This document shows, one piece after another, positions 22,530 through 34,224 of a stretch of 64,000 nucleotides of DNA. The notes under the pieces were generated by a model that made no database searches, was not told the origin of the DNA, and saw only the letters and a program-made list of their open reading frames with translations. The stretch comes from Lyophyllum atratum. Its lineage: Eukaryota > Basidiomycota > Agaricomycetes > Agaricales > Lyophyllaceae. The position numbers and the translations under genes are program-made. Every line of letters begins with the position of its first letter. The stretch's first letter is position 1. The stretch spans positions 1,488,001 through 1,552,000 of the forward strand of contig JACGCN010000005.1 of assembly GCA_014905825.1 (NCBI GenBank), in the 5' to 3' direction.

Positions 22530-24125
22530 CAACTCCGCGATACCCTATGATGATGTCAAGCAACTTTTCTCGTATCCTGAAGGCATCGCTCGGATGTCCT
22601 CGCGGACAAGGTGTGTTCTGCGATTCTCGTGTTTTGATTGTTAGCTGAACTCTAATCTCCTCAGACTCGCCTGCTTGATATTCCCATCCGGTTCATGAAG
22701 TTCGACTGTATTGATTGGAACCGCGCCTTCTTCAAAATAGACTACGGAAGGGGCTCGTTCAAGGCTCGTTTGGCCACCTGCACATCAATTCCAGTGGTAT
22801 ATGGGGTCATTCAAATTTCACATCGCCGTCTACTGGTTCTACACCGCTTTCAACTCGCCCACCATGTACCAGCTGAAGGGCGGGAATTTTCCTGCCCTAT
22901 TCGAGAGCTGCCGCTGCAACAATCATCATGATTCTCGCCACCCTCGCTGAATTCTCCTATATCCCCACCACATGAAATAACTCATTGCACCTCACTGACG
23001 TCTCGTCTTCCTCCTGATCACCCTCGATCTCACCTGCGGTCCCACTGTTCTACGTCGCCATTGTCGAACGAGGTCCCGGTATGGGCGGGCCGCTCGCATT
23101 CATCCTCGGTATCGTGGAGTTCGTCATATCCTTCGTCGCGTCCCTCCTCTTCGCCCCCGTGCCCTCGGGCAGATGTTCGGCGACCGTATTGCAGGCAAGA
23201 CACGCAAGTACCTCGCCAGCCGAACCAGGGGCGTTCCCGATCATGTATGCGATGGGCCTGGCGTTGTTCTGTACATCATTTGGAACATGATGTATAGTAT
23301 CGGGGCGGTCATTTAGTTTGGGGCTTTCGATTTGGACGCCGGAGAGGGGTATCTGCACTCGGCTGCCGAAGAGGATTTATGCGAAGCCGTTGCGGCGGGT
23401 GATATGGCGGTCAAGTATAAACCGAAGGTATGTTGTATTCGTTCTTTCTCGCACACCTTCACTGATAATTTTGCTCTGTAGGTTTTGGTTTCGCAGATCT
23501 GGAACGCGATAATCATATCCATTCGCACAGAGCATCTGTTGTCGATTGATCACGTCCAGAAGCTGCTCTATCACCAAGTTGCTGCAGGTGCAGGTAAAAG
23601 GCGGTCGTTTCTTGCACCACTCTTCTTCATCAGGACGACAAGGGTTTCAAGGGCGACACCCAGAGCTTGACCATGGAGATCCCGCCCCCATTGCCGGTTG
23701 ATGCGATGCCCATGTTCACGGTGCTGGTGCCTCATTACAGCGAGAAGGTGCGTTGCTTGGTTACTTGTTAGGTCACTTCTGACCTGACTACCGTACTTGC
23801 AGATTCTGCTTTCTTTCCCTGAGATCATTCGCGAGGAGGACCAAGACACCCGCGCCACGCTGTTGGAGTACCTCAAGCAGCTGCATCCCACTTTTGAGTG
23901 ATGAAGAACTTCGTCAAGGACGCTAAGATTCTTGGCAAGGAGCCGGCCATGTTCGGCGTCCCCAACCCCTTCGCTGGCGACGAAAAGGCACCATCAAAAA
24001 CGGATGACCTACTTTTCCACTGCAGCGGTTTCAAGAGCACTGTACCCGAGTTCACCCTGCGCACGCGTATCTGGGTCTCCCTCCGCGCACAGACACTCTG
24101 CAGGACAATGTTACGTGTGATGAGA
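22530..24125 (+). pseudogene. 1,3-beta-glucan synthase (FKS1-like) pseudogene, middle part
   Basis: Similarity resumes within about 15 bases of the Crypton 2 stop codon: IPYDDVKQLFSYPEGIAR, then after an intron TRLLDIPIRFMKFD and DWNRAFFK. Further down come [165 protein letters not shown] and TLRTRIWVSLRAQTLCRTM. Several frames and stops are needed, so it is a pseudogene. In the parent gene this segment precedes the one found at 18312-19993. The order in the window is therefore permuted, with Crypton 2 between the pieces. Confidence 0.88.
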
Positions 24126-25688
24126 TCGTGCACTATTTATCTCTCTCTCTCTCAGGCATATCTCGCACGTCCTGTTTATCTACATTTTTATCTCCTCTTG
24201 ATATCTGGTATCAAGCAAGAGGGCGAGTTATATCTCGTATCCAAGCAAGAGGACGAGGTAAATGAGTTAAATGAGTTAACGTGTTAATCGCGCTCAAATT
24301 ACCTCAAATTACGCTCAAATTACCGCCAACAGTAATTTGAGAAGCCGGGGAATGGTCAGCAGGAAGTCGGCTTGGTTACTGCTCTCTGAGTCACCATGCT
24401 TCTTCTCGAGACCCTGCTCTGCAAACTCTGCTATATTTTAATCCCTAGTAGATACACAACCACTGTACCATGGCCTCCGCGAGTGTGTATACATGAGAAC
24501 AATTCCAGCGACTGGAAATAACGGGGAGGAGATTCCTTGCGGCCTCGTGGTTTGAACGGACTTCGATGACAGTGCGGGTTGAGCAGAGAAGCGCCACCTT
24601 CAAGCAAGCTTCTGGCCCCTGGGACAAACAATGATCGGGGAATCCGGACATCGCCTCACATTACCGGTCAAAATATCGAGAAGCGCTGGCGGCCGTAAAT
24701 TGAGCCAAATAATCCTACTTATCTGCCTTGTTCGATACATAACCGATGACCATGGCTCTTCTAACTATTCGAGATGACTGAGGACGCGCAAACGGCGTGG
24801 CCTTCGAAAGCGGCAGAGTCGATGATAAAGAGAGGTCTAGATCGGGTCCAGACCTATCGCTGCAAGATTTCGAGATGAGAGCCTTTGGAGGTTTCTGAGG
24901 ATCTTTCCGGGCGGCAGAAAACATGCCGTTCGCAGTACTTGCTCTTGAGACGTCGACCGCAATACTGTAACATAGACAGGTGTCTGTGAATTTGACATTC
25001 ACATTGTCACGGCCTGTGGGCAGGGCCTGTGCACGCTTCGCTTGGAATAGAAGGTCTGGGGAAGGAGTTTTGAGACGAGAACTCTATCAGTTGGAGAAAC
25101 TTCTTAGGATATCGCTGATATTGGACCGTTGCAAAACACAGACGAAGAACGTCCTCATCAGACGGGCCGAACGGTGGTACATAGGCATTGAAAATTTGAT
25201 TCCGAAGCATACCCTGCTCAAGTGTGACAAGATGAACTGGGACCCCGTGTCGGACCTTGGGTGCGTTTGCGATAATTAAAGGCTTTCCCTGGGAGTTTTT
25301 GCCGAGGAAGATTTCATTTCTTGCAGATATGAAGACAGAGATAAGACCTAAGGCCTAGAGGTCGATGAGGGAGGAACGGAGGAGCGGAGGAGAGCAAAGC
25401 GAGTGGCAGGGGTCTGGGGAAGTGACACGGCCGTAACGACAATCGTCACACGGGGTTGTAACAGCTTGCACTTGGGTTGCACGACAACTGTACCTAGCAC
25501 CTGCCTAGCCCTCCCGCTTCAGCTCGCTTTCTGCTGCCTGCAGCCAGTCGACTTTACGGCCGTCATTTCTCTTCAATTCTTACATTGACGAGCTATTTCT
25601 CATAGCGACTCGTTGCTATCACTCGGTGTCTTCACCACCTGTGTTTTGCGCTTCTTGAGTCTCTTCTTATCCAGGTCTTTTTTCTCTT
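24126..25688. other. Transition region without a confidently assigned gene
   Basis: It contains a short (ct)n tract near 24143, two copies of an a/gcaagagg-cgag block near 24210-24257, and three copies of ctcaaattac with a hairpin (see separate entry). On the minus strand, frames at about 25358-25010 (QGKPLIIANAPKVRHG, FNAYVPPFGPSDEDV) and 25002-24715 look protein-like. I could not identify them or splice them into a gene. The last 200 bp before 25689 are C/T-rich and probably form the promoter of the ataxin-2-like gene. Confidence 0.4.
24293..24341. repeat. Triple direct repeat ending in a perfect hairpin
   Basis: The decamer ctcaaattac occurs at 24293, 24303 and 24314. Its exact complement gtaatttgag follows the third copy after an 8-base loop (cgccaaca), giving a 10-bp stem at 24314-24341. 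It could be the end of a small non-autonomous element or a chance repeat; no coding role is seen. Confidence 0.7.
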
Positions 25689-28600
25689 ATGTCAACAGCA
25701 GCCCGACAACCAAAGCCTGCTAGGAAAGGGGCGCAGGAACCCGTTCGGTGAGCTTGAACCCTATCTACTCTACTTCGATTAGTGTGCTAAATGTGCGTCT
25801 AGCCGCATACCTGCCTGGTCAGGAGCCCGGGCTTCGCCTACGTTCACCCCACCTCCCAACAATCCACCTCGCACTCAAGGAACCGCCTCTCCCGCCACAG
25901 CCAACTTCCCGCCACTAGCACAGCCAAACGGCTCCCGCCCAGACGCGGGCCATGATCGTGTACTTCAATCTCTCTCCGGTTTAACTGTATGTTATACTTC
26001 CTGCTTCTTTCCAAGTTCTTTTACTTAAAGTCTACGCAGGGAACTACGATCACTATTTCTACGAAGACCGCACAGCGCTACGAAGGGGTCATTGCATCCA
26101 CTAGTGGCGAGGGTGATACCACTGGCGTTACCCTGAAGGATGTCAAGGAAATCTCCAACCCTGGAGCGCCCCTCAAGGAGACGCTTTTTGTTGCGTCTAC
26201 TAACATCGACACCTGGTCGTCAGGACCCGCTGATGCGAAACCTTCGAACGGCGAAAGTGCGTGCAGCATCATTTCTTGATCTACTATCCGCCCTTATGCT
26301 GAAATACTCTCCTCCAGCATTCAGAACCGACACTGACATCAGTCAGAGGAAAGGCGGTGGACGCGAACGCGAGCTTCAACAATGGTCAGCAGGCGCTGAT
26401 GCCCTGTCCACGGATGACGACACATTTGGGCCCTTGAACAACACTTCGTGGGACCAATTCGCGGTGAATGAGAAACTATTCGGCGTCAAAACGAATTTCG
26501 ACGAGAACTTGTATACGACGAAGCTGGACCGTAGTGCCGCGGACTTCAAGGAACGAGAGCGTCACGCCCAGCGCATCGCAAATGAAATTATCGGGGTACA
26601 CGAGTTCACTTATCTTGGACATTCCGATCTCTTACCAATTTTGTCAGGCTGGAACCAACAACCCACACATTGCCGAGGAGAGGAACCTCAATGTCGACGA
26701 CAGCGGTGTGAACGAGGAAGACAAGTACGCAACACCTTCGCTTGCAAGATGAACTGAATTAACATAGTTGTCAGATATGGAGCTGTTGTCCGAGGAACTA
26801 ATGCCTATGTCCCTCCTGGTGCCCGGAAGCCAGGCGCCTTCTCTCCCCCTGTTAGCAGTGCGGTCTTGTCCACGACTGCGGCTGAGATTCCAAAAGTCTC
26901 CATTAACGGTCCAGATGGTACGACCCTTCCTTCTCACACACAGTCACCAGCTTCCTCCAAGGCTCCTTCTCCTGCCCCCACAAACAAAGTACGTCTCGGA
27001 ATCCAAGTTGTGTGAATTGCACTAGAACATGCGTTCTCCTCACAGCCACCTGCGGACCCTCTCCCGGCATTCAGAGACTTCGTTACGAACGAGAAACAAC
27101 GTCTTACACAGAAGCGACAGGCACTTGTCAAAAGCGAGATGGATAAGCGTATGGCTGAGTTGGTCAAGTTCAGTCAAAGCTTCAAGGTTCGTAGACATTC
27201 CTTTCCCAACTCGCTTTCCTAATAATCCCCTTCAATAGCTGAACAAACCTATTCCTGACGATCTTGTGCCGATTTTGGCCAAGGACGAAGAAAAGCAACG
27301 TGCCATCCGGGAGAAGGCGACCAAGGACGCTGCATCAAACCAGGCACGCAGTATTGGTGCTACTGCACCTGCCAACGCTGCCCGTGGAGCTCAAGTCGCC
27401 GCTGCGAAGATCAGTGGTGCACCTCAACGCCCAGCCATTGCGCCGGGAGCCAAGACAACTACCAACCACGTTGCAGCACCTCAGACTGCTGTGGTCCCGA
27501 AAGCTGCTGCCACAACGAAGCCGACATCGGACACTGCGAAGAAGCCGGCTATGCTTATCCAAGCTATTCCTCCTTTTAAGGGCAGCAAGCCCCGCCAATC
27601 CTCAGGGCCGACGTCCACCCATGGCACACCCACTTCTAACGGTGCCACACCTTCTGGCTCGGGTTCGACCCAAGGGAACAACAATGCTGGCAATATGTCA
27701 CCGGCCAGTGCCGCGAACCGTTTGAACATCAACGCGTCGTCGTTCAGACCCAATGCAAAGGCAAATGCCTTTACTCCTGTAATCTTGTTGTTTTGTACTG
27801 ACTTTCAAGGCTGTGCTCTGATCTTTCTGTTATAGGGCAGTGCTTCTTCACCGAATACGGCCCCTGCTGCCCCCCACCCGGCCCCTGCTGCCGTGTCGCC
27901 CAAGCCCAGGTCCGAAACGGTGAGACACTTGGTTGCCTGCTTTGGGAGAGGCAAGATCTAATGACTAGGACATTTATAGACGCCCAACCCCTTCTTCGGC
28001 ACTCGGCCCATCAAGAAAAGTCCACCTGTGAATATCAAGGACGACTTCAACCCCTTCAAGCACAACAAGATTGTGGAACCTGCCCAAGTTTGTACGTACA
28101 TCATACCATTTTCTTATACTTTAAACAGCTCTAATATGCTATGCAGCGGGACTGTGGCAATACAGTGGCAAACGTTACGCCCAGATGTTCCCCCAGCCGC
28201 AGCACCAGCCGCAGCACCAACAAACCCACAACATGCCGGCTCCCGTCCCGCCACCCATTCCTCCCCCGTCTTACGAAGAGGATTCTGCGGCGCAAGCTGC
28301 TGCCCGTGGCTATGTCTACGCTTACCCTCCTTATGGTTATCCTGGACAGGTGTGTATCTGTGTTTTTCCTAGTTGGTAACATTCTTACTGGTTTTCAGCC
28401 CATGATGCCTGGTATGGCACCCCCTGGACCCCCAGGCGCTTATATGCCTGGTCCTTATATGCAGCCGATGCAATATCCTCCTGGAATGCCCCCACCAAAT
28501 GGTTAGTCGCTCGTTTGCCTCGTCATCTCCTTCCAGACCTCATTGATACACCTTAATTATAGCTATGTATACGCAGGGTATGGGTCAAATGCCACGTAAG

Positions 28601-28959
28601 TTCTCTTTTCTCTGGCAGCAAGAGGATAGATCACTTACCTGCATTCTGTATCTCCAGCCCAAGCTTATATGCCTCCTCCCCCTCCTGGCCCTCCCTATCC
28701 TCCACCTAACGGGGCAGGCCCGAGACCATCCGTGCCTTCCACGCCCATGCCTGCTCACGTCCACCAGTACTATCATCAGAGCCCGCAACGTATGATCCCC
28801 TTTGACCAGTATACTGGCAAAATGTTCACAATGCCCATGCCTACAGTCCAGCACGCAGTGCCCTATCATATGATGATGCCGCCGCCTCCGAACGTGCCCC
28901 AGCAGCACCCATACGACAGCGGCCCTGTGCCACCTGTCCAGATGGGCGGGCACACGTGA
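25689..28959 (+). CDS. PBP1: Ataxin-2 family protein (Pbp1-like, poly(A)-binding-protein-binding)
   Basis: Starts MSTAARQPKPARKGAQ and runs through about a dozen exons to TGA 28957-28959. Domain order is that of ataxin-2/Pbp1. First is an LSm-type region (GTTITISTKTAQRYEGVI, GVTLKDVKEI, FVASTNIDTWSS). Next is an LsmAD domain (NTSWDQFAVNEKLFGV, FDENLYTTKLDRS, ERERHAQRIANEIIG, NPHIAEERN). A PAM2 motif (NASSFRPNAKANAFTP, near 27730) is predicted to bind the MLLE domain of poly(A)-binding protein. The tail is Pro/Met/Tyr-rich and disordered (repeated PPGP, MPGMAPPG, PYMQPMQYPPGM). The family works in mRNA polyadenylation, translation and stress granules; that is family knowledge. The PAM2 motif and disordered tail suggest the same cytoplasmic RNA-granule role. 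Some exon edges in the tail are approximate. Confidence 0.87.
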
Positions 28960-29268
28960 TGGCTGGCTGCTGTGCTGACGTACACTTTCCTTTGGTTATT
29001 TCCTTTTTCTTGTAGTACGGCAGGGGGGGCAGAGGGCGGGCTGGGTTGGGGGTTTGATGCGGAGCCCGACGCTTTGGATATCTTGTCGTATCTTTTACTC
29101 TGTTTCGGAATTCACGCAGCGTACTCGGGATTCATTGTACCTGACCTCGTTCACAGTAGTGGTCCACATGTTGTTGTAGATTCTGAAATACTACGCCAAG
29201 TTCTCATGATGGTTGTTCCAATTATAAGAAATATGTGAGTAAAAATGGGCATATGGTAACAGAACAAG

Positions 29269-32200
29269 TTAGTGAACGTAACAAGAAACCTCCACCTTCT
29301 TCAACAAGCCCTTTAGCGTGTTACTCGTCCGATTGCAGTTCGCCTGAAGCCAAGCCTCCATCTCGCCTCGTAAAGCTCCCAATTCTTCAGACACTGGTAA
29401 TTGACCATCAGGTCGGACGAGGCAAGGATTGAGCAGAACGTCGAATAACGCGTTCCACAGGTCGGTCTGCCAATAGCGCTTCATCGGCGTGCTGATCCTG
29501 TATCTGTCACCCAACAGCACCACCGAGCTTCCTTGGATATACTTGCCGAATAGCATACAGTAGATGATGCCGACAAGGCCAAAGTAGTCCGTCTGGAATG
29601 TCCAAGGTCTGTCCTCGCGTGCCTCGAAGCAGTCCCGGTCGTCGGTGGGCCATTCCGCAATGAAGCGCTGACCAGAGGGGAACAGTTTGGTGTCGATGGT
29701 ACGCCCGAAGTCGATGACCTTGAGGCCTTTGTGGCTCCATCCACCCTCACCGGAAGGCTGGTAGAGGCTTGACCAAGCAGACGCACCACCAGGGACATCC
29801 TCTAAACGCAGAAGGCAGTTGTCGATCTTAAGGTCGCCGTGGATGAAGCCTGCTTTATGGGTGGCTTCGAGAAGGCGGAGTAATTCGACTGTAAAGAATA
29901 CCACGAGTAGTTCGTCCAGGCATGCGCCCTGTTGAGAGACACCAGCTGCGGCGGCATTGTTGACGATACTGAGGAGCGTGCCTTGAGGGCATAGGTCTAG
30001 GATGAGGAAGCTCTCGTCACGGAACGCATACAAGGCGTGGGGTAAGACGACAGATCGTCGGAGGGGTGCTGGGAGGGCCGAATGCAGTCTTCGGAGTACA
30101 TGATACTCCCAAAGATTTCGCGGCTTCACGACCTTAAGAGCGACCATCGACGACCCATTCTCGTCGTCTTCGTCATCAAGGTCGTCATCGCTATCTTCGT
30201 CATCTCCTCCTGTTCCTGTTCCTGTATCCCGCGCTTTGAATACAGCACCGAAGCCCCCTTCTCCCAACTTTTCGGAGACGCTGAACTTGTTCCCATCAAG
30301 CTCCAGCGACAAACATGCCGAAATGTCGGCGCCAGAGCTGCTTCCGCCACTAGTTTTGCGAGCCTTCTTCGCAAACTTCTGCAGACTATCCAGCCTACCA
30401 GAATCTCGGTCTCGCAGGTCGTAGAAATACGGATCTGTAGGTATCCGTGATAACAAGATTGCCATGATAGGAGGGTCGAATGGATTGCACGGATTCGGCG
30501 GCTTGAACTGGGAATTGAGGGTGAGGGTATCGCCAAGGCTCAGGGTTCCCGTCTTTTCCTCGATGATTGCTATAGGTAGTGAATCTTGAGGTGGAAGATG
30601 GGCCGACAGGCTAAAAGGCTCCAAAGACGTCTCTTCGTTGTACTCCTCACCCTCGCCATCCCTTAGCTCTGCCGCCAGCCTTTTCGCTGCAACCGCTGCC
30701 CCTTGTTCATCACGCTGCGGTGGAACGAAGACATTCTCGCTTCGAGATGCACCATTATCCTCCGATACAAGACGGAAGCGGTCACTCGGAGTTCCTCCGC
30801 CTCGTGTGCTCGTCGTAAACTCGAACGTGCGTTCGGTGATGGGCGTCATGACGTTGAACTTGCCAAAACGTCCCCCGAGCGGTATCTCCTGGTACGACTC
30901 GCCTTCTTCGTACTCAACCTCCTGGCTAGTTACCAGAGGGGCCTCATACTGCTCGTATTCCTCTTCGTCGGCGAAGGATTCATCATCTATATATCGTTCT
31001 GAGTCGTGGGATTCCTCGATGCTATCCTCTATCTGTACGATCGCCTTGGAGTATAAAACAGGGTGCTCCCTTAAAGGCTGAGGTGTCGGTTGTGGCTGAC
31101 TAGCGACGAGAGGAGCGGCTGCAGACGGGGCATCTCTGAACGGCGTGAAAGCCGGCTCTGAATCTATGAACGGCGTGAAGGCAGCACTAGGGGTCTTCGG
31201 TGTGAACGCGTTCTCGCCCTGCTCGGGAGGCCGGCTGAAGACTTTAAATGGTGTCTTCGCATTCTCGTCGACAAATGGAGTGAACGCCCGAGCGGGGTCA
31301 CTTGGCCCAGGTGACAAGACATCGTGAAATGACTTGGCGCGTTCATGCACTGGTTTGGTTTTCGGTTGTGGCTTTCCGTGGTCATCTGTGAAAACGTCGC
31401 GAAGCGGCGCGAGGGGAGGGGCCTTTACTTGTGCTGGGGTGAACACCTTCGATGAGAATACATTCTCTGAATTTGCGGTGTCGTTCAGTGGTTGCGTCGC
31501 CCGGGGAGTAGGACGGGGAGTAGGCTCCTCCTCACTAGCGTGCTCTGTATTTTTCTTGACAGACAGAGCTGGCCTTGGAGTGGTGAAGGACGCCTTGTTC
31601 TCGTCAACGAAGGGGGTGAACTGCGAGAAGATAGCATTAGTCATTTCGTTAGACTGCACTCTGAACAAGGTACCTTTGCGGCGGGGGTTCGCCCAGAGTG
31701 AGCATTCTCGTCAACAAATGGGCGGAAGCCTTCGAATGGTGAGCGTGAATAATCAGAAACAAAATCAGGGAGTACCCACTAGATGACGGAGTTCTGGCAT
31801 TTTGACCGGAGTGAGCATTCTCGTCAACAAATGGGCGGAAGCCTGTAGATGGTGAGCGTGAATAATCGGAAACAAAATCAGGGAGTGCCCACTAGATGAC
31901 GGAGTTCTGGCATTCTGGATTGCATTTTCGTTCCCTTGGACGTCTAGAACGAGGCTAGGCGTCATAGGCTCGACTTTCTTCATCGAAGGATTCTTGGTCC
32001 AGGGCCCAAGCGTCTTGTCCGGAGAGTTATACATTCCGAAGACATCTTCGAGCGCTTCTCTTGTGTTGATTGTGACCGTGGGCTCCCCGCCACCCAGCAT
32101 ACTCCTTCTGCGGCCTCCCATACCCGACCTCAAACCATCGTCGTTGAAATTCACTGGCATTGATATCGTCGATGGAGGTGGTGGACCCCATTTTTTCCCT

Positions 32201-33103
32201 AGCAGTCCCATGGAACGAGCTCTCGCTTCCTGGGCGCTGAATTCACCGCCTTCCTTCGTGTATAAGAGGGAAAGATTGAAGCGTAATTTCTCTGGGCGTT
32301 TATTAGGATCAGGAGGAGCCAGCATGCACGCATATCGGGCCTCCGGTGTCGAGTTGAAAGAAGCAGTGCTGGAGAACTGGACCCGCCTCAGATTAGATGA
32401 GGAAGTGGATGAGGAGGAAGAGGAGGATGCTAGTTGATTCTGGCTCACAGGGCCGCTCGAAATGTTTCGCCGAGGTCTATCTTTTGGATTGATTGCTGGG
32501 GCAGAGCTAGAAGACGCCTGAGCGTGACTAGAAGAGGAATCGAGTTGTGTAGATTGTGAGGAGCCCGCACGACTCTGAAATTCTCGATATCGGTTCTTTA
32601 GTCGTTCCAGTGGGCGCGCCATACGCTTGATCCCATGGCGATAGATGACATCCGCATCTTTCTGCCTGTGAAACCTCATCTGGTCAGCGGTGTAGATAGA
32701 GAGTAACAGCAGCATACTACCTCCCGTCCGCTTCTAACAAAGCTGCATACCCCTCATACAGAATTGAGAAGGATGTCCCAATATCTTTTGCCAGGAGATT
32801 TGCGTAGATGTTGATAGCATCGGGACGCTTGACTTGTGCAGCATATAGCGTCCAGAGTTTCAGGTACCGCAGATCTGTCCTGTAAATCAGATCATCCTTG
32901 AACTCCCTGGTGGCCTGTTCCAGGAGCTCAACAAGCCCTGAAGCTGGGTCGCTCTCGCCGTAGTTCTTGACAGTCCATTGAACGAATTGGTCATATACGG
33001 CTAGGGGATCATCTTCTTCCTTGATCGCCGTAGCGAGCTTGGCCTTGAATTTCTGTCTTTCGAGGTCGATTGTCCTGGTGTCGTTCGCGGCACGCGATGG
33101 CAT
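29269..33103 (-). CDS. BUB1: BUB1-type spindle-checkpoint serine/threonine kinase
   Basis: Five exons on the minus strand (33103-32721, 32665-31893, 31842-31780, 31729-31674, 31620-29269) join in frame into 1208 residues. Residues 1-130 are the Mad3/BUB1 homology TPR region (DDPLAVYDQFVQWTVKNY, LWTLYAAQVKRPDAINIY, ILYEGYAALLEADGR). Residues about 252-281 form a GLEBS-like Bub3-binding motif (KLRFNLSLLYTKEGGEF, QEARARSMGLLGKKW). Next is a disordered part with six F-x-PF-x-D motifs. A C-terminal kinase follows: glycine loop GEGGFG near 878, ALKVV Lys near 921, HGDLKIDN near 1019 and DFG near 1062. A single protein with both TPR and kinase is BUB1 rather than kinase-less Mad3/BubR1, although it may also serve the Mad3 role. 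BUB1 monitors kinetochore attachment and delays anaphase. The gene is divergent from the one at 33495. Confidence 0.92.
31698..31915 (-). repeat. Tandem duplication of one exon plus its intron inside BUB1
   Basis: Two nearly identical 113-bp units lie head to tail (31698-31810 and 31811 to about 31915). Each holds a 63-nt exon block, or most of one (FRPFVDENAHSG then QNARTPSSS), and a 50-nt intron with intact GT-AG ends. The exon part is exactly 21 codons with the same phase at both ends, so the duplication keeps the reading frame and adds a further FRPFVDEN motif. The copies differ at only a few positions, so the event looks recent. Confidence 0.88.
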
Positions 33104-33494
33104 GGTGGTTGAACTTCGAGATTTGACTTTGTTTGTTCAATCGCGTCGCGTCGACACTGCACGTGGTCCTCTGTCACACCAATTTATTGACCGTCTCCGC
33201 GATAGTCCTTGGCAAATCCTTGGTGGCAACTTGGTCGCGAAAAAACAGCATAAATATATCCTTCAGCAATTACGAAGTCCTCAGTCTCGTGAAGGAGTCT
33301 TGGAGTTCACCGTGGCAGGGCCTGAGTCTCAGAGAGTGCGTCCGAGGTGATATGGGCACACGTGGCAGTGAACAGATGCATGTGATAATATTTTTGCTCC
33401 ATTCCACCTTTCACCCACAAACGTCGCAACTCTGGTTAGTTCATAAACCAGACCTTCTTCTTGCCCTACCATCGAGTTCCCAGAAACCCACTTT
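33104..33494. promoter_or_regulatory. Shared divergent promoter region (BUB1 / small membrane protein)
   Basis: About 390 bases between two start codons pointing away from each other. It must hold both promoters. No clear TATA box or repeated operator was seen. Confidence 0.5.
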
Positions 33495-34224
33495 ATGTCT
33501 GTTCGACCGAATACAGCGCAACACACACTTCGACAGCTGAAATTAGTCGTGCCAGGAAGCGCGATCACTTACTACCTAGGGACTTTCCAAGAGTTCTGGC
33601 GGATAACTCAATCTGAGGGCTCCTGGGGCCAGTGCGTCCATATCTCGTCATGGTTGGATGAATTGAGAGGCTGACTTCAGTTCTGTCACTCGCTGCCGGT
33701 TTGCAGGACAGCAGCATACGGGGCATTGGGGCTCGGTCTGACGACAATTGTACTCTTCATCTACGTCCTTTTGACCCCATGGATCAAAGGAGTGGAACCT
33801 AACGTTGGTCACCAAAATTTGATTTCCTGCTTTCCCTGATAACAAGACCTTCCACAGTACCGTTCATGGCGGGAATCCGGGATTCTCTCGTCGGTGATAC
33901 CTGTAAGTAGCCGATTCTCAGGCTTGGAGCTTTCATAGAACTAATTTCAAATTCATGCTATAGCTACTAACGACAACAATCGTAATTGGGTCACTCCTTC
34001 TTGTGCTGACGCTCGGTCAATGGTCAAACCTGGGTTACTTGAAGGGCACCATTGGCGGTAAGCACCAACTCAATAATCCAAATACTGCCCGCTCACGAAT
34101 GTTCTTCTCTCCGCGCACATCCCATATACCCGCTTCAATTACGCCCGCCATAGCCGCCGCCATATACATCCTCGCATTTGGACTCCTTGGCTTGGTACCT
34201 GTTCCAAAAACACGACGCAAATGA
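33495..34224 (+). CDS. Small integral membrane protein, 147 residues, unknown function
   Basis: Five exons (33495-33631, 33707-33803, 33858-33902, 33964-34057, 34154-34224) splice in frame from ATG (MSVRPNTAQHTLRQL) to TGA. The start is supported because upstream sequence is the divergent promoter and all exon phases agree. Hydrophobic segments are LVVPGSAITYYLGTF, LGLTTIVLFIYVLLTPW, LLTTTIVIGSLLLVLTL and YILAFGLLGLVPV, so three or four membrane passes. The tail is basic (PKTRRK). I recall similar unnamed proteins in Agaricomycetes but no function. A dibasic C-terminal KTRRK could be an ER-retrieval-type tail; that is inference. Confidence 0.7.

Noticed and set aside
29800..31700. Several plus-strand open frames opposite BUB1
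   Set aside because: They are shadows of the long, GC-rich BUB1 exon; composition and lack of splice sites argue against genes.
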